DNA from: Pholis gunnellus
Lineage: Eukaryota; Chordata; Actinopteri; Perciformes; Pholidae
Reading direction: 5' to 3'
DNA length: 64,000 nt
Assembly (NCBI GenBank): GCA_910591455.2
Contig: OU342816.1
Span: 16,663,138-16,727,137 of the forward strand
Each line of letters opens with the position of its first letter. Positions within the stretch are counted from its first letter, which is position 1. Under the pieces are notes generated by a model, which was not told the DNA's origin, did not search any database, and saw nothing but the letters and a program-made list of their open reading frames with translations. Below are positions 1-9,382 of the stretch, piece by piece. The translations under genes were made by a program, and so were the position numbers.

Positions 1-44
1 GGTATTCAGCCCCTACCCACGACTCCATGGACAGAACAGTGTCA

Positions 45-55
45 TGATGACATCA
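45..55. other. 11-bp palindrome containing a near-CRE
   Basis: TGATGACATCA is a perfect inverted repeat around a central A. It contains TGACATCA, one mismatch from the CRE that lies 37 bp downstream in the same monomer. Each monomer therefore holds two ATF-like sites of unequal quality. It is present throughout the array. Function is unknown. Confidence 0.5.
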
Positions 56-84
56 CGGATTCTCTGCCTTTAATGTGGTCTTTG

Positions 85-92
85 TGACGTCA
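85..92. promoter_or_regulatory. CRE/ATF palindrome TGACGTCA, one per monomer
   Basis: A perfect 8-bp cAMP-response-element palindrome in the context GTGACGTCAT. It recurs at the same monomer position in nearly all of the roughly 480 monomers. Known biology: CREB/ATF-family bZIP dimers bind this sequence, and CpG methylation in its centre reduces CREB binding. Whether it is bound or functional here is not shown; the site may simply be an accident of the monomer amplified by the array. Decayed versions (GACATC, GATGTC) occur in a minority of monomers. Confidence 0.4.
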
Positions 93-1834
93 TTAAGCCC
101 CTCCCTACTGGAATTCAGCCCCTACCCACGACTCCATGGACAGAACAGTGTCATGATGACATCACGGATTCTCTGCCTTTAATGTTGTCTTTGTGACGTC
201 ATTAAGCCCCTCCCTACTGGTATTCAGCCCCTACCCACGACTCCATGGACAGAACAGTGTCATGATGACATCACGGATTCTCTGCCTTTAATGTTGTCTT
301 TGTGACGTCATTAAGCCCCTCCCTACTGGTATTCAGCCCCTACCCACGACTCCATGGACAGAACAGTGTCATGATGACATCACGGATTCTCTGCCTTTAA
401 TGTTGTCTTTGTGACGTCATTAAGCCCCTCCCTACTGGTATTCAGCCCCTACCCACGACTCCATGGACAGAACAGTGTCATGATGACATCACGGATTCTC
501 TGCCTTTAATGTTGTCTTTGTGACGTCATTAAGCCCCTCCCTACTGGTATTCAGCCCCTACCCACGACTCCATGGACAGAACAGTGTCATGATGACATCA
601 CGGATTCTCTGCCTTTAATGTTGTCTTTGTGACGTCATTAAGCCCCTCCCTACTGGTATTCAGCCCCTACCCACGACTCCATGGACAGAACAGTGTCATG
701 ATGACATCACGGATTCTCTGCCTTTAATGTTGTCTTTGTGACGTCATTAAGCCCCTCCCTACTGGTATTCAGCCCCTACCCACGACTCCATGGACAGAAC
801 AGTGTCATGATGACATCACGGATTATCTGCCTTTAATGTTGTCTTTGTGACGTCATTAAGCCCCTCGCTACTGGTATTCAGCCCCTACCCACGACTCCAT
901 GGACAGAACAGTGTCATGATGACATCACGGATTCTCTGCCTTTAATGTTGTCTTTGTGACGTCATTAAGCCCCTCCCTACTGGTATTCAGCCCCTACCCA
1001 CGACTCCATGGACAGAACAGTGTCATGATGACATCACGGATTCTCTGCCTTTAATGTTGTCTTTGTGACGTCATTAAGCCCCTCCCTACTGGTATTCAGC
1101 CCCTACCCACGACTCCATGGACAGAACAGTGTCATGATGACATCACGGATTCTCTGCCTTTAATGTTGTCTTTGTGACGTCATTAAGCCCCTCCCTACTG
1201 GTATTCAGCCCCTACCCACGACTCCATGGACAGAACAGTGTCATGATGACATCACGGATTCTCTGCCTTTAATGTTGTCTTTGTGACATCATTAAGCCCC
1301 TCCCTACTGGTATTCAGCCCCTACCCACGACTCCATGGACAGAACAGTGTCATGATGACATCACGGATTCTCTGCCTTTAATGTTGTCTTTGTGACGTCA
1401 TTAAGCCCCTCCCTACTGGTATTCAGCCCCTACCCACGACTCCATGGACAGAACAGTGTCATGATGACATCACGGATTCTCTGCCTTTAATGTTGTCTTT
1501 GTGACGTCATTAAGCCCCTCCCTACTGGTATTCAGCCCCTACCCACGACTCCATGGACAGAACAGTGTCATGATGACATCACGGATTCTATGCCTTTAAT
1601 GTTGTCTTTGTGACGTCATTAAGCCCCTCCCTACTGGTATTCAGCCCCTACCCACGACTCCATGGACAGAACAGTGTCATGATGACATCACGGATTCTCA
1701 GAAGCGTTTAAAAAAAAGGGCGTTTAAAAAAAAGGGGGACGGAAGAAATAGTGGAACTAGAAAATGCATTTCCTGCTGAAAATGCGTTGGAATGCTAAAA
1801 GCTGAAATTAATTGCAAAAACATTGCTGAAAATA

Positions 1835-1905
1835 GATATCCAATTAAAAAAAAATTGCAAAAAGCTTAATAATTCAAAAAGTTTAAAGATTACAAATGGC
1901 TGAAA
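1835..1905. repeat. Internal direct repeat, copy 1
   Basis: Starts GATATCCAATTAAAAA and continues through TTGCAAAAAGCTTAATAATT to TACAAATGGCTGAAAA. It is matched by 2083-2150 in the same order with small differences. The pair is conserved in every block at offsets of about +135 and +383 from the block start. Confidence 0.75.
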
Positions 1906-2082
1906 ATACAGAAATGGGAGACTACCTGTCTGAAAAATGTTGTAGCCTGAAAGCATTTAAACTGCACTGCTGAAAACCCTTCTAGTTGAAATGTTTAACT
2001 ATGGTGTCTGTAGCTGAAAGTATGAGAAAGAAGAAGGCTTTGAAAGTTGAAGAAGTTTAAGAGGATTTGAAGATTTTCTCCA

Positions 2083-2150
2083 GATATCCAATTAAAAAAA
2101 GATTGCAAAAAGCTGAATAATTCAAAGTTTAAAGCTTACAAATATGAAAA
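2083..2150. repeat. Internal direct repeat, copy 2
   Basis: Second copy of the 1835-1905 sequence, with GCTGAATAATT in place of GCTTAATAATT and a shorter A run. It shows that the A-rich section itself grew by segmental duplication before the whole block was amplified. Confidence 0.75.
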
Positions 2151-2241
2151 GTCATATCACTCCTCTCCTGAAAGAGCTGAACATTTTAATATTTGAATGG
2201 TTTCTGTGGCTTAAAAAATGTCAGCAGTAGCGATATTTGTT

Positions 2242-2425
2242 TTAGTAGTAGTAGAAGTTGTAGTTCTAGTAGAAGTATTATAAGTAGTAGAAGTATTAGT
2301 AGCATTAGAATAAGTGTGTGTGTGGGGGGTCCTCTAAAAGTATCCAAGACCTGAATGACTGAATGAAAGACACAGAGAGAGAGAGAGAAGTGTATGTGTC
2401 CGTGTGTCTGTGAGTCTGTGTGTTT
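2242..2425. repeat. TAG-triplet, (GT)n/G6, (GA)n and GT-rich simple repeats
   Basis: A degenerate TAG/AAG triplet tract (about 2242-2311) is followed by (GT)n and a G6 run (2314-2329), a (GA)n run (about 2374-2388) and a GT-rich tract to about 2425. The (GA)n length differs among blocks in steps of 2 bp: shortest in blocks 1 and 2, longer in 3, 5 and 8, longer by 2 in block 7 and by 4 in blocks 4 and 6. These simple repeats encode the leucine-rich minus-strand frames, which argues against coding function. Confidence 0.85.
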
Positions 2426-2481
2426 ATCAACATTGCTGATTACCTTAATCACGAACACCTGTGTGCCAGCAGCCTGTTCAT

Positions 2482-2981
2482 GGAGAACAGACAGGCAGAC
2501 AGACAGTTACATGGACTGAGTGAGTGTGAGAGAGAGACAGACAGCCAGACAGACAGTTAGATGACTGAGTGAGTGTGAGAGAGAGACAGACAGGCAGACA
2601 GACAGTTAGATGACTGAGTGAGTGTGAGAGAGAGACAGGCAGGCAGACAGACAGTTATATGTACTGAGTGAGTGAGTGAGACAGGCAGACAGACAGTTAT
2701 ATGTACTGAGTGAGTGAGACAGGCAGACAGACAGTTATATGTACTGAGTGAGTGAGTGAGACAGACAGCCAGACAGACAGTTAGATGACTGAGTGAGTGT
2801 GAGAGAGAGACAGACAGGCAGACAGACAGTTAGATGACTGAGTGAGTGTGAGAGAGAGACAGGCAGGCAGACAGACAGTTATAAGTACTGAGTGAGTGAG
2901 TGAGACAGGCAGACAGACAGATATATGTACTGACTGAGTAAGTGAGACAGGCAGACGGAGTTATATGTACTGAGTGAGTGA
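2482..2981. repeat. GACA/GTGA minisatellite of block 1
   Basis: About 500 bp built from two alternating subunits. One contains GACAGACAGTTAGATGACTG followed by GAGTGAGTGTGAGAGAGA. The other contains GACAGACAGTTATATGTACT followed by GAGTGAGTGAGTGA. Both are joined by GACAGGCA or GACAGCCA. The plus strand is strongly purine-biased and G over C skewed. The same array ends every block and runs directly into the resumed satellite monomer. Confidence 0.9.
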
Positions 2982-5900
2982 GCCTTTAATGTTGTCTTTG
3001 TGACGTCATTAAGCCCCTCCCTACTGGTATTCAGCCCTACCCACGACTCCATGGACAGAACAGTGTCATGAAGACATCACGGATTCTCTGCCTTTAATGT
3101 TGTCTTTGTGACGTCATTAAGCCCCTCCCTACTGGTATTCAGCCCCTACCCACGACTCCATGGACAGAACAGTGTCATGATGACATCACGGATTCTCTGC
3201 CTTTAATGTTGTCTTTGTGACGTCATTAAGCCCCTCCCTACTGGTATTCAGCCCTTACCCACGACTCCATGGACAGAAGTGTCATGATGACATCACGGAT
3301 TCTCTGCCTTTAATGTTGTCTTTGTGACGTCATTAAGCCCCTCCCTACTGGTATTCAGCCCCTACCCACGACTCCATGGACAGAACAGTGTCATGATGAC
3401 ATCACGGATTCTCTGCCTTTAATGTTGTCTTTGTGACGTCATTAAGCCCCTCCCTACTGGTATTCAGCCCCTACCCACGACTCCATGGACAGAACAGTGT
3501 CATGATGACATCACGGATTCTCTGCCTTTAATGTTGTCTTTGTGACGTCATTAAGCCCCTCCCTACTGGTATTCAGCCCCTACCCACGACTCCATGGACA
3601 GAACAGTGTCATGATGACATCACGGATTCTCTGCCTTTAATGTTGTCTTTGTGACGTCATTAAGCCCCTCCCTACTGGTATTCAGCCCCTACCCACGACT
3701 CCATGGACAGAACAGTGTCATGATGACATCACGGATTCTCTGCCTTTAATGTTGTCTTCGTGACGTCATTAAGCCCCTCCCTACTGGTATTCAGCCCCTA
3801 CCCACGACTCCATGGACAGAACAGTGTCATGATGACATCACGGATTCTCTGCCTTTAATGTTGTCTTTGTGACGTCATTAAGCCCCTCCCTACTGGTATT
3901 CAGCCCCTACCCACGACTCCATGGACAGAACAGTGTCATGATGACATCACGGATTCTCTGCCTTTAATGTTGTCTTTGTGACGTCATTAAGCCCCTCCCT
4001 ACTGGTATTCAGCCCCTACCCACGACTCCATGGACAGAACAGTGTCATGATGACATCACGGATTCTCTGCCTTTAATGTGGTCTTTGTGACGTCATTAAG
4101 CCCCTCCCTACTGGAATTCAGCCCCTACCCACGACTCCATGGACAGAACAGTGTCATGATGACATCACGGATTCTCTGCCTTTAATGTTGTCTTTGTGAC
4201 GTCATTAAGCCCCTCCCTACTGGTATTCAGCCCCTACCCACGACTCCATGGACAGAACAGTGGCATGATGACATCACGGATTCTCTGCCTTTAATGTTGT
4301 CTTTGTGACGTCATTAAGCCCCTCCCTACTGGTATTCAGCCCCTACCCACGACTCCATGGACAGAACAGTGTCATGATGACATCACGGATTCTCTGCCTT
4401 TAATGTTGTCTTTGTGACGTCATTAAGCCCCTCCCTACTGGTATTCAGCCCCTACCCACGACTCCATGGACAGAACAGTGTCATGATGACATCACGGATT
4501 CTCTGCCTTTAATGTTGTCTTTGTGACGTCATTAAGCCCCTCCCTACTGGTATTCAGCCCCTACCCACGACTCCATGGACAGAACAGTGTCATGATGACA
4601 TCACGGATTCTCTGCCTTTAATGTTGTCTTTGTGACGTCATTAAGCCCCTCCCTACTGGTATTCAGCCCCTACCCACGACTCCATGGACAGAACAGTGTC
4701 ATGATGACATCACGGATTCTCTGCCTTTAATGTTGTCTTTGTGACGTCATTAAGCCCCTCCCTACTGGTATTCAGCCCCTACCCACGACTCCATGGACAG
4801 AACAGTGTCATGATGACATCACGGATTCTCTGCCTTTAATGTTGTCTTTGTGACGTCATTAAGCCCCTCCCTACTGGTATTCAGCCCCTACCCACGACTC
4901 CATGGACAGAACAGTGTCATGATGACATCACGGATTCTCTGCCTTTAATGTTGTCTTTGTGACGTCATTAAGCCCCTCCCTACTGGTATTCAGCCCCTAC
5001 CCACGACTCCATGGACAGAACAGTGTCATGATGACATCACGGATTCTCTGCCTTTAATGTTGTCTTTGTGACGTCATTAAGCCCCTCCCTACTGGTATTC
5101 AGCCCCTACCCACGACTCCATGGACAGAACAGTGTCATGATGACATCACGGATTCTCTGCCTTTAATGTTGTCTTTGTGACGTCATTAAGCCCCTCCCTA
5201 CTGGTATTCAGCCCCTACCCACGACTCCATGGACAGAACAGTGTCATGATGACATCACGGATTCTCTGCCTTTAATGTTGTCTTTGTGACGTCATTAAGC
5301 CCCTCGCTACTGGTATTCAGCCCCTACCCACGACTCCATGGACAGAACAGTGTCATGATGACATCACGGATTCTCTGCCTTTAGTGTTGTCTTTGTGACG
5401 TCATTAAGCCCCTCCCTACTGGTATTCAGCCCCTACCCACGACTCCATGGACAGAACAGTGTCATGATGACATCACGGATTCTCTGCCTTTAATGTTGTC
5501 TTTGTGACGTCATTAAGCCCCTCCCTACTGGTATTCAGCCCCTACCCACGACTCCATGGACAGAACAGTGTCATGATGACATCACGGATTCTCTGCCTTT
5601 AATGTTGTCTTTGTGACGTCATTAAGCCCCTCCCTACTGGTATTCAGCCCCTACCCACGACTCCATGGACAGAACAGTGTCATGATGACATCACGGATTC
5701 TCTGCCTTTAATGTTGTCTTTGTGACGTCATTAAGCCCCTCCCTACTGGTATTCAGCCCCTACCCACGACTCCATGGACAGAACAGTGTCATGATGACAT
5801 CACGGATTCTCTGCCTTTAATGTTGTCTTCGTGACGTCATTAAGCCCCTCCCTACTGGTATTCAGCCCCTACCCACGACTCCATGGACAGAACAGTGTCA

Positions 5901-8100
5901 TGATGACATCACGGATTCTCTGCCTTTAATGTTGTCTTTGTGACGTCATTAAGCCCCTCCCTACTGGTATTCAGCCCCTACCCACGACTCCATGGACAGA
6001 ACAGTGTCATGATGACATCACGGATTCTCTGCCTTTAATGTTGTCTTTGTGACGTCATTAAGCCCCTCCCTACTGGTATTCAGCCCCTACCCACGACTCC
6101 ATGGACAGAACAGTGTCATGATGACATCACGGATTCTCTGCCTTTAATGTGGTCTTTGTGACGTCATTAAGCCCCTCCCTACTGGAATTCAGCCCCTACC
6201 CACGACTCCATGGACAGAACAGTGTCATGATGACATCACGGATTCTCTGCCTTTAATGTTGTCTTTGTGACGTCATTAAGCCCCTCCCTACTGGTATTCA
6301 GCCCCTACCCAGGACTCCATGGACAGAACAGTGTCATGATGACATCACGGATTCTCTGCCTTTAATGTTGTCTTTGTGACGTCATTAAGCCCCTCCCTAC
6401 TGGTATTCAGCCCCTACCCACGACTCCATGGACAGAACAGTGTCATGATGACATCACGGATTCTCTGCCTTTAATGTTGTCTTTGTGACGTCATTAAGCC
6501 CCTCCCTACTGGTATTCAGCCCCTACCCACGACTCCATGGACAGAACAGTGTCATGATGACATCACGGATTCTCTGCCTTTAATGTGGTCTTTGTGACGT
6601 CATTAAGCCCCTCCCTACTGGAATTCAGCCCCTACCCACGACTCCATGGACAGAACAGTGTCATGATGACATCACGGATTCTCTGCCTTTAATGTGGTCT
6701 TTGTGACGTCATTAAGCCCCTCCCTACTGGTATTCAGCCCCTACCCACGACTCCATGGACAGAACAGTGTCATGATGACATCACGGATTCTCTGCCTTTA
6801 ATGTGGTCTTTGTGACGTCATTAAGCCCCTCCCTACTGGTATTCAGCCCCTACCCACGACTCCATGGACAGAACAGTGTCATGATGACATCACGGATTCT
6901 CTGCCTTTAATGTTGTCTTTGTGACGTCATTAAGCCCCTCCCTACTGGTATTCAGCCCCTACCCACGACTCCATGGACAGAACAGTGTCATGATGACATC
7001 ACGGATTCTCTGCCTTTAATGTTGTCTTTGTGACGTCATTAAGCCCCTCCCTACTAATATTCAGCCCCTACCCACGACTCCATGGACAGAACAGTGTCAT
7101 GATGACATCACGGATTCTCTGCCTTTAATGTTGTCTTTGTGACGTCATTAAGCCCCTCCCTACTGGTATTCAGCCCCTACCCACGACTCCATGGACAGAA
7201 CAGTGTCATGATGACATCACGGATTCTCTGCCTTTAATGTTGTCTTTGTGACGTCATTAAGCCCCTCCCTACTGGTATTCAGCCCCTACCCACGACTCCA
7301 TGGACAGAACAGTGTCATGATGACATCACGGATTCTCTGCCTTTAATGTTGTCTTTGTGACGTCATTAAGCCCCTCCCTACTGGTATTCAGCCCCTACCC
7401 ACGACTCCATGGACAGAACAGTGTCATGATGACATCACGGATTCTCTGCCTTTAATGTTGTCTTTGTGACGTCATTAAGCCCCTCCCTACTGGTATTCAG
7501 CCCCTACCCACGACTCCATGGACAGAACAGTGTCATGATGACATCACGGATTCTCTGCCTTTAATGTTGTCTTTGTGACGTCATTAAGCCCCTCCCTACT
7601 GGTATTCAGCCCCTACCCACGACTCCATGGACAGAACAGTGTCATGATGACATCACGGATTCTCTGCCTTTAATGTTGTCTTTGTGACATCATTAAGCCC
7701 CTCCCTACTGGTATTCAGCCCCTACCCACGACTCCATGGACAGAACAGTGTCATGATGACATCACGGATTCTCTGCCTTTAATGTTGTCTTTGTGACGTC
7801 ATTAAGCCCCTCCCTACTGGTATTCAGCCCCTACCCACGACTCCATGGACAGAACAGTGTCATGATGACATCACGGATTCTCTGCCTTTAATGTTGTCTT
7901 TGTGACGTCATTAAGCCCCTCCCTACTGGTATTCAGCCCCTACCCACGACTCCATGGACAGAACAGTGTCATGATGACATCACGGATTCTATGCCTTTAA
8001 TGTTGTCTTTGTGACGTCATTAAGCCCCTCCCTACTGGTATTCAGCCCCTACCCACGACTCCATGGACAGAACAGTGTCATGATGACATCACGGATTCTC
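2982..8100. repeat. 109-bp satellite array, segment 1 (46 full monomers plus two halves)
   Basis: Resumes at monomer base 66 and ends at base 64 of the monomer split by block 2. Length equals 46 x 109 plus halves minus 3, accounted for by a 1-bp loss in CAGCCCTACC near 3036 and a 2-bp loss (CAGAAGTG for CAGAACAGTG) near 3279. Marker variants include GAAGACATC near 3070, GTGGTC/GGAATTC pairs near 4079, 6150 and 6585, CTAATATTC near 7056, and GACATC near 7689. No gene. Confidence 0.97.
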
Positions 8101-9382
8101 AGAAGCGTTTAAAAAAAAGGGCGTTTAAAAAAAAGGGGGACGGAAGAAATAGTGGAACTAGAAAATGCATTTCCTGCTGAAAATGCGTTGGAATGCTAAA
8201 AGCTGAAATTAATTGCAAAAACATTGCTGAAAATAGATATCCAATTAAAAAAAAATTGCAAAAAGCTTAATAATTCAAAAAGTTTAAAGATTACAAATGG
8301 CTGAAAATACAGAAATGGGAGACTACCTGTCTGAAAAATGTTGTAGCCTGAAAGCATTTAAACTGCACTGCTGAAAACCCTTCTAGTTGAAATGTTTAAC
8401 TATGGTGTCTGTAGCTGAAAGTATGAGAAAGAAGAAGGCTTTGAAAGTTGAAGAAGTTTAAGAGGATTTGAAGATTTTCTCCAGATATCCAATTAAAAAA
8501 AGATTGCAAAAAGCTGAATAATTCAAAGTTTAAAGCTTACAAATATGAAAAGTCATATCACTCCTCTCCTGAAAGAGCTGAACATTTTAATATTTGAATG
8601 GTTTCTGTGGCTTAAAAAATGTCAGCAGTAGCGATATTTGTTTTAGTAGTAGTAGAAGTTGTAGTTCTAGTAGAAGTATTATAAGTAGTAGAAGTATTAG
8701 TAGCATTAGAATAAGTGTGTGTGTGGGGGGTCCTCTAAAAGTATCCAAGACCTGAATGACTGAATGAAAGACACAGAGAGAGAGAGAGAAGTGTATGTGT
8801 CCGTGTGTCTGTGAGTCTGTGTGTTTATCAACATTGCTGATTACCTTAATCACGAACACCTGTGTGCCAGCAGCCTGTTCATGGAGAACAGACAGGCAGA
8901 CAGACAGTTACATGGACTGAGTGAGTGTGAGAGAGAGACAGACAGCCAGACAGACAGTTAGATGACTGAGTGAGTGTGAGAGAGAGACAGACAGGCAGAC
9001 AGACAGTTAGATGACTGAGTGAGTGTGAGAGAGAGACAGGCAGGCAGACAGACAGTTATATGTACTGAGTGAGTGAGTGAGACAGGCAGACAGACAGTTA
9101 TATGTACTGAGTGAGTGAGACAGGCAGACAGACAGTTATATATACTGAGTGAGTGAGTGAGACAGACAGCCAGACAGACAGTTAGATGACTGAGTGAGTG
9201 TGAGAGAGAGACAGACAGGCAGACAGACAGTTAGATGACTGAGTGAGTGTGAGAGAGAGACAGGCAGGCAGACAGACAGTTATAAGTACTGAGTTAGTGA
9301 GTGAGACAGGCAGACAGACAGATATATGTACTGACTGAGTAAGTGAGACAGGCAGACGGAGTTATATGTACTGAGTGAGTGA
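8101..9382. repeat. Composite block 2 (subfamily I, 1282 bp)
   Basis: Starts 6401 bp after block 1 and is the same length, with only scattered differences (TATATATACT for TATATGTACT near 9140, GAGTTAGTG near 9292). It has the same junctions at monomer bases 64/66. The A-rich section, TAG tract, (GA)n and minisatellite (from about 8884) are all present. Near identity to block 1 indicates a recent duplication of a 6.4-kb unit. Confidence 0.93.

Larger units (their letters stand above)
1..109. repeat. Representative 109-bp satellite monomer
   Basis: This is one full repeat unit. It has three CpGs (CCACGACT, CACGGAT, GACGTC), a pyrimidine-rich 3' end (AAGCCCCTCCCTACT) and short palindromes. Because 109 is not divisible by 3, the reading frame shifts by one base at every repeat and stops recur, so no long protein can be read through the array. 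This copy carries the GTGGTC variant; most others have GTTGTC. I do not recognise the monomer as a named satellite family, and no CENP-B box (TTCG....A..CGGG type) is present. Confidence 0.95.
1..1699. repeat. 109-bp satellite array, segment 0 (15.6 monomers)
   Basis: Fifteen complete head-to-tail 109-bp monomers plus the first 64 bases of a sixteenth, which is cut by the first composite block. Taking the start at GGTATTCAGC (the window opens on that base), the landmarks in each monomer are CCATGG at 26-31, an 11-bp palindrome TGATGACATCA at 45-55, TGACGTCA at 85-92 and CCCCTCCCTACT at the end. Monomers differ by isolated substitutions: GTGGTC at 75, GGAATTC at 110, ATTATCTG near 824, CTCGCTACT near 866, GACATC near 1287 and TCTATGCC near 1589. 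The last two recur exactly 6401 bp further on, which ties the right part of this segment to the end of the next one. There is no gene. The array continues beyond the left edge. Confidence 0.97.
1700..2180. repeat. A-rich GCTGAAA-containing section of block 1
   Basis: About 480 bp of A-rich sequence of unknown origin. It opens with two tandem copies of GCGTTTAAAAAAAAGGG. Variants of CTGAAA or TTGAAA recur a dozen or so times at irregular spacing. A stretch of about 70 bp starting at the EcoRV site GATATC (1835) is repeated at 2083-2150 with a few differences. Only tiny frames exist, for example 1896-1973 on the plus strand (25 codons). The same section is present in all eight blocks at the same offset. 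It could be the remnant of a transposon or of a transcribed sequence; I do not recognise it. Confidence 0.7.
1700..2981. repeat. Composite block 1 (subfamily I, 1282 bp)
   Basis: Non-satellite block that interrupts a monomer exactly after base 64 (GGATTCTC) and ends just before base 66 (GCCTTTAATG). Order: A-rich section, TAG-triplet tract, (GT)n and G6, (GA)n, GT-rich tract, then GACA/GTGA minisatellite. No terminal inverted repeats, target-site duplication or transposase frame are visible. It is nearly identical to block 2. Subfamily I markers are GTGTCCGTG in the GT tract, CAGCAGCCTG, a shorter (GA)n, and a canonical monomer on its right side. The minus-strand frame across it is low-complexity leucine-rich read-through of simple repeats and is not called as a gene. 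Confidence 0.93.

Noticed and set aside
30..50. Glucocorticoid-type response element at AGAACAGTGTCAT
   Set aside because: Only the AGAACA half-site matches; the second half is poor.
1..109. CENP-B box, suggesting a centromeric satellite
   Set aside because: The monomer lacks the TTCG and CGGG core spacing. A centromeric role is not excluded but has no sequence support.
1..1699. CRISPR array with regular spacers
   Set aside because: The whole 109-bp unit repeats with no unique spacers, and the setting is eukaryotic.
2186..2458. Minus-strand frames of 85-92 codons in blocks 1-6 and 8, with a leucine-rich hydrophobic middle resembling a membrane segment
   Set aside because: They translate TAG-triplet, (GT)n and (GA)n simple repeats. 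A (GA)n change of 2 bp in block 7 destroys the frame and 4 bp in blocks 4 and 6 moves the start, so length is not under coding constraint. Conservation among blocks reflects recent duplication.
1700..2981. Block as a Helitron, DNA transposon or SINE
   Set aside because: No CTRR terminus with hairpin, no terminal inverted repeats, no target-site duplication, no Pol III A/B boxes that I could recognise, and no poly-A tail at the end; the right end is a minisatellite.
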